Shown one piece after another: positions 53,263-64,000 of a stretch of 64,000 nt of DNA. Each line of letters begins with the position of its first letter. Within the stretch, counting starts at the first letter, position 1. The stretch is from Pelodera strongyloides. Taxonomy: Eukaryota > Nematoda > Chromadorea > Rhabditida > Rhabditidae. Where the stretch lies: contig JAANDG010000094.1 of NCBI GenBank assembly GCA_036852015.1, positions 62,001 to 126,000 on the forward strand, in the 5' to 3' direction. The translations under genes were made by a program, and so were the position numbers. A model generated the notes under the pieces. It made no database searches. It saw only the letters and a list, made by a program, of their open reading frames with translations, and was not told the DNA's origin.

Positions 53263-55837
53263 TGCTTCCGGCGATTAGGAAACATTCGCTTAGGAACTGG
53301 CGGTTTTGCACTTTCCTTCTTGACACCATTCGACAAGTAGTGACACACCTGCACACACAGAAACACCCGCACATGAACAAGGCGGCACGAACGTGGTCGA
53401 TGTTGTATTCGAGGACTTCTTGGGATTTGAGCATTATTTTTCAACCGGAATCGTCATTTCCTCTGCCCGAACAGTACTCTATTGAAAAACTCAAAGTGGG
53501 AAGGATATAAAGAGACAATGTTATTGGCCCTTTTTTACAAATACACCGCGGGAGAAGCTGAGCCTCTTGAATGTGCTCAGCCTGTATGTGTTTCTCTCTT
53601 TTCATTTTGATTACCTTTGACATTGTTTGTTTTTCTAAATAAAGAGTTTAATACTATTATTTTTTTTATTTGGGTGGAAAATTGCGGCAATTGTTCTAGG
53701 ATCCAGTGAACCTCCAAAAGGTAGACACCACTCGCCCTATACTTGTAGCGTAGAAAAATTTCTTGATTGGGAAACAGTTACCAGATCATTTGAATCGGAA
53801 ATTTGTCTGGCAAGCGATATACCGGTTTGATTTTTTGATCGTTTTCTACAATTTTTGATTTAACTGGGTGTTTGGTCGTTGCGCTCTTATGCGTAAAAAA
53901 CGAGCGTGAAATAGTAAACGGAATTGCCTGTGAAATATATATATGTACGAAAAATGTTTTGAACTATGTACATATGCAGACACGCGTGGTATGCCTGCGC
54001 GTAGACATGACACCCACGCGTTAGCCCACGTGCAGATCGTATAATTTGCATTTATGGCATTTTTCCTTCAAGAGTAGGATCCTGGAAAGAACGCCATGCA
54101 CTAACACGAAGATGAAATAAATGCAATAGTCAATATAAGTGAAATATTTGAATGTTTTGATAATAACCTACATTGATGCAATCAGTTATCCATGTGTTGA
54201 TCATTCCATACCAAATAAAGAACATGGTTTCCAAGAAATAACCGCCATTTTCGCACCATTTCCGAGAATTAACACCATTTCTAATGATCAGCACCATTTT
54301 CAGGTTTTATCATTATTTGAAGATGAATACAATACCATTTCCAAGAACCGACCCCAGTAGTTAACACCATTTTCAGGATAACCATGGATGAACAGCTTTT
54401 CCAAAAAGGCAACGGCGTCACCACTTCGAAGAATCATTGCCCACTAGGTCATCATCTAACGTCCTGATTTCAGATTAACCCAATTTCGAGTCAATTTATA
54501 GTGTACTCTTAACACATTTGCATTTGCAACCTCTCTAAGTAAATGACCTTTTCCGGGTTAGGTGAACTCTCGTATTTTATTTGAATTTAATGATGAATTG
54601 AGCGATTTCGCTGCACTTTTGTGGCCTTGGGCTTGGTTGTAACGACACCTACGCGTGAGCCGAGCGGGCGCGAAGCGCCCGCCTACGCGAGCGTAGCGCT
54701 CCCTGAAGGCGCTCCATCCTGAATTGAACTCAGGAACGCTTTTGTAGAACTGTCTAGTGCACTCCTGGGGGTATATGATGTCCAGGCACTCGTAAAGATC
54801 TCTCGGTCTCGTTGGTCATACACGTAGTAGTGGGATCCCTAACATCACTACTGTCATAGAATTGTACTATTACAATAGGAAGTAATGTGTATTTTCAGGA
54901 TGTACTTTATCACTGGACTCTCGAACATTACACACCATTTTCCGGGGTAACGCTACCGTCTGTTTCTCTGCCCTCTACAGATAAGTGTGTACATCTAACC
55001 TGTTCTTTTTATACTTGTACTCTTCGGAAAAGTTCCAGGTTTTCCAGTTACTCATCCTGGAGGTTCTCTGATTCTCCTAATTTCCTGTGATTTTCGATTT
55101 CCCGTCTGCGGTCTCTCCGGTGGTGGTTGATCTCTATCCACCTTTCAAGCTGTCTGATTCACGATATTTCAAAATTAAATTTTGTAAATGTTCTCCCGGA
55201 ACGACACGTTAATGGATGCCTGCGAAGAAAGGGGTGAACGACTGGTATAAAATGTATAAAATGACAAAATTGAGTCATTCGTACTGAGTTTTGGTCCCTA
55301 CGGCTTCTTCGTCAACCGTCCCTTTTTTGTTTATAGCAGTGTGGTACGTGGTTTATGAAACATCAGGACATTTGCATTTCCATGTATTATATGGGTAGTT
55401 CCGTTTTTCGCTACGTTCATTCTTATGTTTATGTTTCCCGTAAAATATCACCGATGTTACCTGCACTTATAGAGTAGTACGGTTATCTTATGCTCAAAGG
55501 AAACACATTGCCCTTCTTTTTTTTCTTCATCAGTTTAGTACCTGGAAATGACTTTGCTGGTGATGAACCTAATTACTACGCCCCTGCGCAGTTTACGTAC
55601 TGTTGTAACTACCCTTGCCACTTACGGGCTCTTATTAATGCTCTTCTACAGCTAAACTACTCGTATACACACTCATTCTATCAATCATTTATTAGGGACA
55701 AAAAGTTCCAGAGAACAATGAGAGGCGCACAGTTTCTTCATGTAAAAACCAGAAAAATGTAATGACACTCATAACTTACTCTCTTTCTCTTACTATCTCT
55801 CTTTCAATGTATTGATGTCACTCACTCTCTCCCTCTC

Positions 55838-55901
<64 letters not shown>
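55838..55901. repeat. (CT)n microsatellite
   Basis: Near-pure CT dinucleotides over about 64 bases. The minus strand reads as a spurious Arg/Glu-repeat ORF. Confidence 0.95.
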
Positions 55902-55903
<2 letters not shown>

Positions 55904-56274
55904 TCCCTCGACCGGAAACCCTAGGCCAATAATGATTAGTGATCTTAATACTGTCCGGGTTCAGTTCCCCTAAGCAGTTTCCTTTTTGCAGCCGCCTACA
56001 ACACAACAGGTATTCTTGCGTGTGCATATTTGCCCTTTCATGTGGCAAAGTTCGTCATTTGACGGCGCGCGTTCGCCTACAAGTACTTTGGCGTCTATAA
56101 AGCGTTTTTAGAGGCGAACGCAAAGGTCGTGCGGGAAAAAGTGCACTCATTTAATAAGTGATGACAGGAGATAGCTAGAATCACCTGCGTATTTTAAAGT
56201 TATTGTTGGCGGTCAGTGAACGGAAAAAATGATTCAGGCTTACATAAGTAGGCATAGCTTTGGATTTTAAAATT

Positions 56275-56331
56275 AGGTTTAGGCTTAGGCTTAGGCTTAG
56301 GCTTAGGCTTAGGCTTAGGCTTAGGCTTACG
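56275..56331. repeat. Interstitial telomeric repeat (TTAGGC)n
   Basis: One TTAGGT followed by about eight TTAGGC units. TTAGGC is the telomere repeat of nematodes, and a short internal array supports the taxonomic placement. It is bounded by ordinary sequence on both sides, so this is not a chromosome end. Confidence 0.9.
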
Positions 56332-56919
56332 TGAACATTTTACCCTGCGCACATTTTCGTGCCAATAGTCTAATTGTATTTGTTGAAATCTTATATTAGC
56401 TCCGCTAGATTCATGCTCAGGGCTAGGATCTAGTCAAAACCAAATTATATCCATGCTCAACCAATACCAAATCCACACTAGATCAAACCTTAGACTTCGT
56501 CGATTATTAGTAACACGATAGTATAAATCTACATCTATGCAGTACATACAGTGAGTCACAGTCCCATTTCCGGATGTCCTTACGAAATAGAAATGCTTTT
56601 GAGCTAAAATAGGATAGTCATTGCCTTGCTTGTGAGTCACTTATAAAAGGCTCAGACGTACTTGAACGAAGTGGCTGTCCTTTTTGAGTGGCACACGCAT
56701 GACGCGTTCGCACAAGCGGCATTGCAAGTAACTGTGTTGAGGATTAGGCCAGTGAAGACATAGCTGTATTTTAACTGAAGCTACCGGAAGTCCCTCGTAA
56801 ACTTAAAAAAACTTTGTTTTTTTACACAATCTTCGAGAGAGCATATCACCACTAAGAGTAACGTGTGAACGTGTGAACCACTAGTGGGGATTAATCTGAT
56901 AAAAAAAGAAATCATGAGT

Positions 56920-58062
56920 TCTTTTGTGAAAAACGGTTTGGCAGCTACTTTAAAGGGAACAGATACCTTAGTTCCTTATTTAGACCGTAAGATATTAAAT
57001 GAAAACTGGATAAAAAAGTTGGTTATGAGCTTGTTTACTCATGAGTGCTTAGTTTGGACTTTTAGATAGTAAAATTTGATGTATTCACATGAATCAATGA
57101 GGCATATAGGCTAATTTTTTTTGGAAAAGATCCAGCGAAACTAAAATAAGTTTAATAATTAATAATTAATCCATATTATCCCTGTCACCAGGAAAATAGT
57201 TGTGGGAGCCTAACGACCTAAAGAAAGCATTTTTCTTGACCTATCTTTTGATTATATTGCCTGTAAACAGGCCTGCATTCTCAGGACCACCCTGCATGCC
57301 CGCAGGCTCGTAAACATAACTTGCGGCAAGGGTGCCGCCTTAGAACAGCACGCTCGTAAATTATGGCGGCGGTGCATACGCGCGGTCATGTCGCACCGGA
57401 AGTTTTAATCGTATTATCCCCCCTTGGACGGTATTGGTTTTCGCGACGCATTCCACGCATACCACGCGGTCGATTGTTTATTCATGAGTGTACTGTAGAC
57501 CGTAAGATCTTAACTGAAAACTGGATAAAAAAGTTGGTTATGAGCTTTCAGGGTTTAACTTTAACGCTATACGGCACGTGGTTTGCTTGTGCTGAGGATA
57601 CCGGATAACTGCATTGCGGGGGCATTATGTGTAAAACTCGCGCCGGAAAACACAATAGCACATAATTTGCATATAATACATGAGAACGCAGTTACCCGGC
57701 ATTCGTTTCACAAACGAGTTGCTAAGTTATGCTCACAAAAGCACGCCGCCCACACTTGATACAGGCGATAACACCGCTCCAGGGCGGCCACACCGCGACC
57801 TTACATAAGATAACGCGGGAAAAAGTGTGCGCCGCGATGAAATGTCGAGTTGGCAACATTGGAGATAAAGATCGCGTTTTCTTCTGAATTTAAACCGGAG
57901 AGCTAGACAACAATTTGCATGTTTTATTCATATTTTTGTAAAAACAGTTACAGATTGACGAAAAGATTAGTAGATGTTAAAGAGTCTACATTCCTTTGGT
58001 GAAAAACGGTTCAGCAGCTACTTTAAACGGAACAGATACCTTAGTTCCTTAGTTAGCGCTGC
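56920..58062. repeat. Dispersed copies of a shared segment
   Basis: The segment GTGAAAAACGGTTTGGCAGC...ACCTTAGTTCCTTA occurs at about 56925-56980 and again at about 57998-58052. The segment CCGTAAGATATTAAATGAAA...AAGTTGGTTATGAGCTT occurs at about 56985-57031 and 57499-57547. The intervening sequence differs, so these are remnants of one duplicated unit. Confidence 0.75.
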
Positions 58063-58283
58063 TAAGACACTGGTAATTCTTACTAAAACTACTGTAGCGT
58101 AAATTACCGTAAACTACTATAGTCAATTTTTTGTAATCGAGGTTGCAACTATAACGTAGGCAGACATTTAATTTCTAATTGCGAATTAAATAAAAAAAAG
58201 TGTTTAGGAGGGTGTGACCCCGTGCTTTTGGAGCGAATCCTGGCCATTATTATCCATTCTGTGCTGAGACAGGCACAGAAATT

Positions 58284-58379
<96 letters not shown>

Positions 58380-58436
58380 ATATATATATATATATATATC
58401 TATATATATATATCTTATATCTATATCTTATATATA
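58284..58436. repeat. Long (TA)n microsatellite
   Basis: About 150 bases of TA dinucleotides, with TATATCTATAT interruptions towards the right. It directly precedes sequence reading AAAGTTGGGAGCTTTG. Array length is the part of this assembly most likely to be wrong. Confidence 0.95.
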
Positions 58437-58574
58437 AAGTTGGGAGCTTTGTTTGTTTGTTTGTGCGTTTGTTTGAGTGTACGTTTGGATGATGTGCGTT
58501 ACGCTCAGGTTGTAGGATTGGTTCAGTAGTTCACGTTCCCGTGCACTGAGCCATCTCACTTCCCGAGCGCCCCT

Positions 58575-59180
58575 CTCACAAACGTCCAAAAAAGGCTGCA
58601 TATGTGGAATATGTGTGGTGTATCGTTCGGGCGTTTCTGCGGCACAAAGGGTTCAAAGAACACTCACGGCACAAAACTCAAAGAACGACCAATTTTGAAA
58701 ACTTGAAAGCAGGCTTTTTCGTCTAATGCTTTATTTACTCTTATTTTACAAAAATTTTCCATTGCCTTCCAACGTGAGATTATCCTCACCTTGAGCAACC
58801 TACGAGAATCCAGCCCTGAGCTACGCACTCGCAGACTGCATACACTCACTGCATATACTCACCAACGCCATTGCGGATGGCTCACACGAATGCCACACAA
58901 AAGGTTGCATTATACTCCAAGGAAGCGGAGTATCGGCCGACCGATAATGTTCAAAGAACATGCACTTGCTGTGCAACGCCATTGTGGAGCGCTCACATGA
59001 GCACCACACAAAAGTTTGCATGTACACAAAGGGCGCGGAGTACATGCCGAGCGATAGAGTTCAAAGAACACCCACTGCAGGGCACCTCCACTGCGGAACG
59101 CCCAGTGAACGCTACAGAGGCTGCCATATACAGAATGCTTGCGGGGTATCGTTCGAGCGATTGTGCGGCAATTAGGCCGA
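58575..59180. repeat. Degenerate tandem repeat, unit about 105 bases
   Basis: Successive units share AACGCCATTGCGGATGGCTC / AACGCCATTGTGGAGCGCTC, CACACAAAAG(G/T)TTGCAT, GGAGTA, and a GAGCGATAGAGTTCAAAGAAC-type block. At least three units lie at about 58865-59175, with a more diverged one at about 58590-58670. The parallel ORFs in different frames here come from this repetition. Confidence 0.75.
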
Positions 59181-59288
59181 GATCCCTGTTCCATGCAATT
59201 CAAGAAGCATATTCGCAATTATAATAATTCCCTGTCAATGGCATCGATGTGTGCTCAACTTGATGTTCCCCGTGGCGCCGGTCCTTAT

Positions 59289-59790
59289 TTAGGAGGATAA
59301 TAGTCAACAGAAACTAAGTTATATCCCCGTGTTTGATATTGGTGTAGGTTTCAAAAGGAAAATAACAAAAGTGAAACCATTTCCTTCAGACAAATGTTTG
59401 CTTCTAACTTATATAGCCCAGCGAAACATTGCGACGTATCATCCAGGCACATTCCTTTTTTTAGGATTTGAAATTTTTTTCGATATTGTAGAGTCCAGCA
59501 AGTTGCAGACAATTTAGGAGGAATATAGTCAACAAAAACTAAGTTCTAACCCGTGTTCAATATTGGTATGGGTTTCAAAAAGAAAAAGAAGGACTGGAGA
59601 CTCTTTGGATAGAAATGTGTTCCTCCTAACTTATATAGCCCAGAGAAACATTGCGGCGTATCAGCCACGCGATATTAAGCTGCTTTTAGGCTTTGGCAAT
59701 TTTTTCGATGTCCTAGAGTAGAGCAAGTTGCAGACAATTTAGGAGAAATATAGTCAACAGAAACTAAGTTCTTTCCCCAGGAAACTATTC
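59289..59790. repeat. Tandem repeat, unit about 228 bases, 2.2 copies
   Basis: The block AGTCAACAGAAACTAAGTT recurs at about 59299, 59526 and 59755. Between them CTAACTTATATAGCCCAG(C/A)GAAACATTGCG and AGCAAGTTGCAGACAATTTAGGAG also repeat. The next 100 bases keep a partial copy (ATATAGCCCAGTGAAACATAG) and then the Helitron-like 3' end. Confidence 0.8.
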
Positions 59791-59854
59791 TTGCGAGAAA
59801 GAGTTGCCTCTACTTATAGATATAGCCCAGTGAAACATAGCGACCATCAGCGAA

Positions 59855-59891
59855 TATTGGAAAGACGCCTCAGGCGGCGGTAGCCGACTGG
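59855..59891 (+). mobile_element. Helitron-like 3' end
   Basis: GCCTCAGGCGGCGGTAGCCG forms a hairpin (CGGC-GGTA-GCCG) followed by ACTGG and then T, the same terminus as the element ending at 40470. I could not fix a 5' end; the tandem repeat just upstream may be part of the element. Confidence 0.45.
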
Positions 59892-61350
59892 TATATATAT
59901 ATAAATGTCCATAAATCCGTTTCCGGACATACGTTTCACAACCTAGATCATATTCATATTTCTTAAAGTAAGAGATCAACATCAAATACACATACATAAT
60001 AGACCTAGAACTAGACTCTTCTTTTTTTCCACTAGACCTTTTTTGGCAACTTTCTTTTCCAATAAAACAAACAAACAACACGTTGCGTGGTTTGCATCTT
60101 TTCGCAAAACGGTTTTCGCAAAAGGAATTTTATCTCCCTCTCTCTCTCTCTATTCCTTTCTCTCTGATCCCAATTAGTCTATGTACTATTTCTCAGGCTC
60201 TCTGGCCACTCTCCAGCTTAGGAAACCTTCTCTCATTCTGTCTTTCTGCCTATAAACCTCTTAGATTTTCACGTTGTTCTCCGGTGCCTCTGGCATCTCT
60301 TCAGGTTAGGTATCTTTTCTAAATTCTCTCTCTCTCTCTCTCCCTTTCGCTGCTACTCTTCAGGTTGCCCACTCTTTCTCCGGTCCTCTCGCCCCCCTCC
60401 TAGGTATCTTTGCGTGGGTCTGTGCGTGGGCCGGGGGGAGTAGCAGCCTTTGGCTATAGTGGGCGGGACGGATCCCGGAGAGCGTGCACCGGAAAAGGAT
60501 GGCGCTACGCGCTGGGGCAATTCGCGCTTCACGCTGCTCCTCTCTCGCCCCCGCAGCCGCGCCAAAACAGAGAGAGAGAAAGAGCCAGAGCCCTCCCTCT
60601 CCAAACACTCTTAAATACCTGAGGCGATCGCGCTACAGACGGTGTGGTGGCTAGCTGTTTTGGAAAGTCTACCCGGGTGCTGGTTTACTCACTACTTAAC
60701 CTACTCACTTACGCTAACCTGCGACAAATCCACTGCTAATCGAGCTGCAAGCTACAGAAGCAAACATTTACTTGTTTGTTGGTTTATTTGTTTGTTTGTC
60801 AACGCAACGCCAAGAATATTGTTTTTACTGGTGGTGGTCGAGCATCGCTAACTCACTGGAACTCATTGGTATGGGTATATTTGTTATTTTTTTGTCTCTC
60901 TGCTAGACCTAACAATGGGGAACATCTTTGCCCTTTAACCTTACATTTCGAACCATTTCTTTCCGCATACTACCGTATACATCCATTTCTGAGATTCACT
61001 TTCTTCCGTGCAGTTTCTTCTTAAAATTAGTTACATCTTTTGTCGCATTTTGTATTTTGTTTTCGAACTTAGATGTACTGCGATCTCCTCACAGTAGTTT
61101 ACTTGGGGTGGAGTAGCTTATTCTTGTCATTTACTTTATACGATACGTGTTGATAACTCTTGCATTACAAGCGGTCTACCACGTGGTATTGTACCGTATG
61201 CTGCCGAACACATGCACATTTCTGTGCCATACTGTGCGTTTCCTGCACATGATGGAACATGGGTTGTAGTCAGCACACCTTTCAAAAGCACGTGCCGTAC
61301 CGCTTTAAAAATTCACTAATCAGTTTCTAAAACTACTATATTGCAGAAAG

Positions 61351-61866
61351 ATGTCGATCTGCTCAACAAGGGTCCCCCTTCAGTTGCTGGCACTGTTTCT
61401 GGTGCTAGTCAACGCGTATACAGTTCCCTCATTTCTGGGTCAAGCCGAGACCTCGCACTCGGGACCTTCGGAGGTCAGCGATGACATCGCCGACGCTGAC
61501 GCCGACACGTCGGCGGCGCGCGCGAAACGCGGCATCTTCTTCAACAACTACGTGCAACAGTACAACGGACTCCTCTTGAGCTCCGAAATGCCGAATGATT
61601 ATCTGAAGAAATGGATTACGTACGAGCACAATCGGTACAGACGTATGGTCAGTGATTTTTTTTACATTTTGGAACTTTTTGAAAGTTTTACAGACCTTTA
61701 TCTTCCACTTGCATACTCTATCTCCTGTATTTATACTGTTGACTCTGGTTCGGCATTGATATCGCATCGATCTAGTATTCTTCTAGCAATGTTGCAAAAT
61801 GTCTGCTTATTTTGATGGACGAACGGCGTTCTCGAAAGTTTTCTTACTGTAGAATGAGGAGCTTAT

Positions 61867-61903
<37 letters not shown>

Positions 61904-64000
61904 TTTATGTAGTATGAATGATTATGACCCGAATTGCGAACCTCTGGCGGCTTGAGGGGCGGCCGCCTTTGAACTGTCGTGTTAAATTTAAATTTATTGC
62001 TTCCCGCGCTTCTTTCTGTAAATAGTCTTAATGTAGCCGGAAGCGCGAATGTAGCTTTTTGATCATTGTGTTTTGTATGAGGAATCAGACTTTACACAGA
62101 AACGCAACATTTTATTTTATGATGAAAAAAAAATGCAAACCGTTCCTGCCCACGGCTCACGGCTGCGTTTTATTTTTGGCTCTTATAGATGAAACACGTG
62201 AAAATACTGTCTATTAATGCACAGCAAGCACAGTAACAACAGTTTACCAAAAAGAAAACGATTCTTATTAGCGCTTTAAACGTACGTGGACCGTATTAAT
62301 ATTACATATATTAAACATATTAAACATACATAGTTCGTTCGGTTAGTCTTCGTGGATTGCTAATACAAAACTTTCTCTGATCTTCGATCTTATTAAACTA
62401 CTCTTTTGCATCATGGAATTTATAAATCGTTTTTCCTTGCATCATCTTTCGATCCCACTTTCCCATTTTTCTGCTGAAAAACAACGAGAAAAAGACAATT
62501 GTCCAATAAACGGGCCGCCCGTGTGTCTATCAGCGAGCGCGCGGCTCGCTAGCTCGCCCGAGCAGGGGCGGTGATATGATAATGCGATTTCTCGGCCCTT
62601 TTCGGGGGTTAGCCTATGCGATACACCCCCATTGGCTATTGATTAACGGTCAACCGGGGGACAGAGGTTAGACGGTGTTCAATCAAAATTGTTGATTTTC
62701 TGGGGGAAAATCGTCTGGGCTGCGGAGGTGGGCAAGGTGCGGGGGTGTAGTTTTTAGTTTTGAATCATCTGCGCATTCATGACCTATCACTTAACTAGAA
62801 CATTTTGTGGTTCAGGATTTGTGGTGACTCACCTTTTAAAGGTTTTCTCCAAAACCCTAGATTAAGGAAAAGGCTTCCAGGGACGTTTAATGTCCGACTA
62901 ATTGTAAGGGCATCAAAAATATAAAATATTTATTTTAGGTCCCAGCCTCCGATATGAACATGTTATACTGGTCCGACGAGCTGGCCGCTTCTGCACAAAG
63001 GTTACTATTTTTGGATATTGTTACTGTCATACTTTGTAAGCTGTAAAATCAGGTGATAATGTAAATTTGCATACTGTCTACTGTAAAATACGGTAGTTTA
63101 AAATACGGCGATTGCATTGTTCATTAAGTGTAACAGATCTGTAAATACAATCCGTTGCAAGATGCAATCCTCACAATACGACGAGCCCAATCTTTATGTT
63201 CGGTAATTACCGTATACTTACCGTATACTTTCCTCTAATTTGCATACAATACCTCACAAAATACCGTACTTTAGGCACGCCGACACTTGTGATTTCCGTC
63301 ATTCACGAAACCGCGTCAACGTCGGCGAGAACATTTGGGCCGCTCCCTACTCCAACTACTCGGACGCCATTTCAATATGGTTCAATGAGGTGGGTATCGA
63401 ACCACCGTCAGTCTGGCGGCCGCCACAAGTGCTAGCCACTAGGCCACTAGTATGAGATACGAGTCGTAGAATACTGTTACTAAATAACAGTAAGCGGTAC
63501 TTCTTTGTAGACAAACGTAAGCCCAAGCAGCTGGTGACCTATATTTTACTCTATTTTGACCTTCGCACAACTAAACCCTATTTTGAGTCAGCGACCTTGA
63601 CTTAGGGGCAGGGTGATTCATGAGCAGAATATTTATGCAATAGTATCGCATGCAATTAATACCACTTATTTATTTGATGCTGAAATTTACCAGCGGGGAC
63701 ATCTCTCACCTGGGAAACTGAACGCAGTTAATATTCCCTATAAATATGTGTCTTATCTTGCCTAGTTAATATGTCGAGCCTCCTTGCGCCAAAAGTGTGC
63801 CATATGTGCGCGGACAACACTTTTATGTGCGCGGACAACACGTTTACTGTGCTGCATATTGGCGTCCTCTTGGCGCACCTGTGGCGCACACTGAGTATCT
63901 GTCACGCACGACAAGCCATCATGACAGCGTGAATCTTACCGATCGGTTGCAATAATACAATAATTTTAGGTCCATAACCCGCGTTGCGGTTGCAATCACG
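61351..64000 (+). CDS. lon-1: Secreted CAP-domain protein, LON-1-like (5' part, runs off the window)
   Basis: Exons: 61351-61647, 62939-63000, 63275-63389, 63970 to beyond 64000; about 168 residues are visible. Residues 1-22 form a signal peptide (hydrophobic LLALFLVLVNA). Residues 40-60 are acidic and end in RAKR, a possible furin site. From WITYEHNRYRRM on, the sequence is the start of a CAP/SCP/TAPS domain: WSDELAASAQRHADTC, VNVGENIW, YSDAISIWFNEVHNPRCGCN. Conserved His and Glu residues of the CAP cavity are present; the CGHYTQVVW-type motif would lie beyond the window. From memory the sequence is especially close to C. elegans LON-1, a secreted CAP protein acting in body-size control downstream of TGF-beta signalling. 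Membership of the CAP family is sure; orthology is probable. The ATG follows the unpaired acceptor ATATTGCAG by four bases. Confidence 0.85.
61868..61900. repeat. (CT)n microsatellite
   Basis: CT dinucleotide run in intron 1 of the CAP gene. Confidence 0.9.
63388..63452 (-). repeat. tRNA-derived sequence at a splice donor
   Basis: On the minus strand: AGTGGCCTAGTGGCTAGCAC (A-box-like), then GGTGGTTCGATACCCACC, a T-arm that pairs well. The anticodon arm does not pair well. Its 3' end overlaps the exon 3 donor of the CAP gene (GAG|GTGGGT). Confidence 0.5.

Larger units (their letters stand above)
46953..61350. other. Repeat-rich region with no supported gene
   Basis: About 14 kb in which I find no exon set with coherent phases or recognisable protein. 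It holds MITEs (48717-49059, 50101-50273, 51044-51254, 51640-51819), CT and TA microsatellites, a TTAGGC array, and three sets of locally repeated sequence at 56920-59790. The CAP gene's promoter should be near its right edge. A short gene or a non-coding RNA could be missed. Confidence 0.55.

Noticed and set aside
58222..58437. 71-residue ORF with long Ile-Tyr repeats
   Set aside because: It is a translation of the TA microsatellite and nothing else.
58821..59224. Several overlapping ORFs of 60-117 residues
   Set aside because: They come from the about 105-base tandem repeat, appear in several frames, and lack conserved motifs.
60353..60622. ORFs in a GC-rich stretch on both strands
   Set aside because: They overlap on both strands with low-complexity Arg/Ser/Gly content. 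No splice sites, start context or family match.

Overview
The window is nematode genomic DNA. Genes are split by GT-AG introns with T-rich TTTCAG-type acceptors. Almost every start codon lies 0 to 50 bases after a 3' splice acceptor that has no 5' exon to pair with, as expected for spliced-leader trans-splicing. Short gaps between same-strand genes suggest operons. There is an interstitial array of TTAGGC, the nematode telomere unit. The last gene closely resembles the secreted CAP protein LON-1 known from nematodes. Introns are longer and more repeat-filled than in Caenorhabditis elegans. I cannot name the species.

Layout. 1694-9533 (+): a smoothelin-type protein with a C-terminal calponin-homology domain, 11 exons. 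12363-25597 (-): a probable three-gene operon read right to left: complex I subunit NDUFV3, exosome subunit RRP43/EXOSC8, then a 12-exon helical protein I do not recognise. 28003-31452 (+): DCN1, a cullin neddylation factor, 8 exons, head to head with NDUFV3. 33987-35305 (+): URM1, the ubiquitin-like sulfur carrier, followed 353 bases later by EAPP (35659-40678, +), a likely second operon. 42340-46952 (+): a four-pass TMEM272-like membrane protein. 46953-61350: about 14 kb with no gene I can support, made of tandem and dispersed repeats. 61351 to the end (+): the 5' part of a CAP (LON-1-like) gene that runs off the window.

I assembled the genes by reading exon translations and checking that splice phases add up. 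In the complete models the phases close exactly, except for TMEM272, where one small exon is missing. The genes do mostly housekeeping work (RNA decay, respiration, neddylation, tRNA thiolation) and do not form one pathway.

Between and inside the genes are several families of short inverted-repeat elements. Many share the ends TTAAAGCG...CGCTTTAA but have different centres. There is also one well-delimited Helitron-like element, several tRNA-derived sequences and many microsatellites. I saw no virus, CRISPR array, toxin system or other clearly new system. The points most worth checking are the unrecognised operon gene, the shared-end element families, the Helitron-like element and a probable GC-AG intron in URM1.
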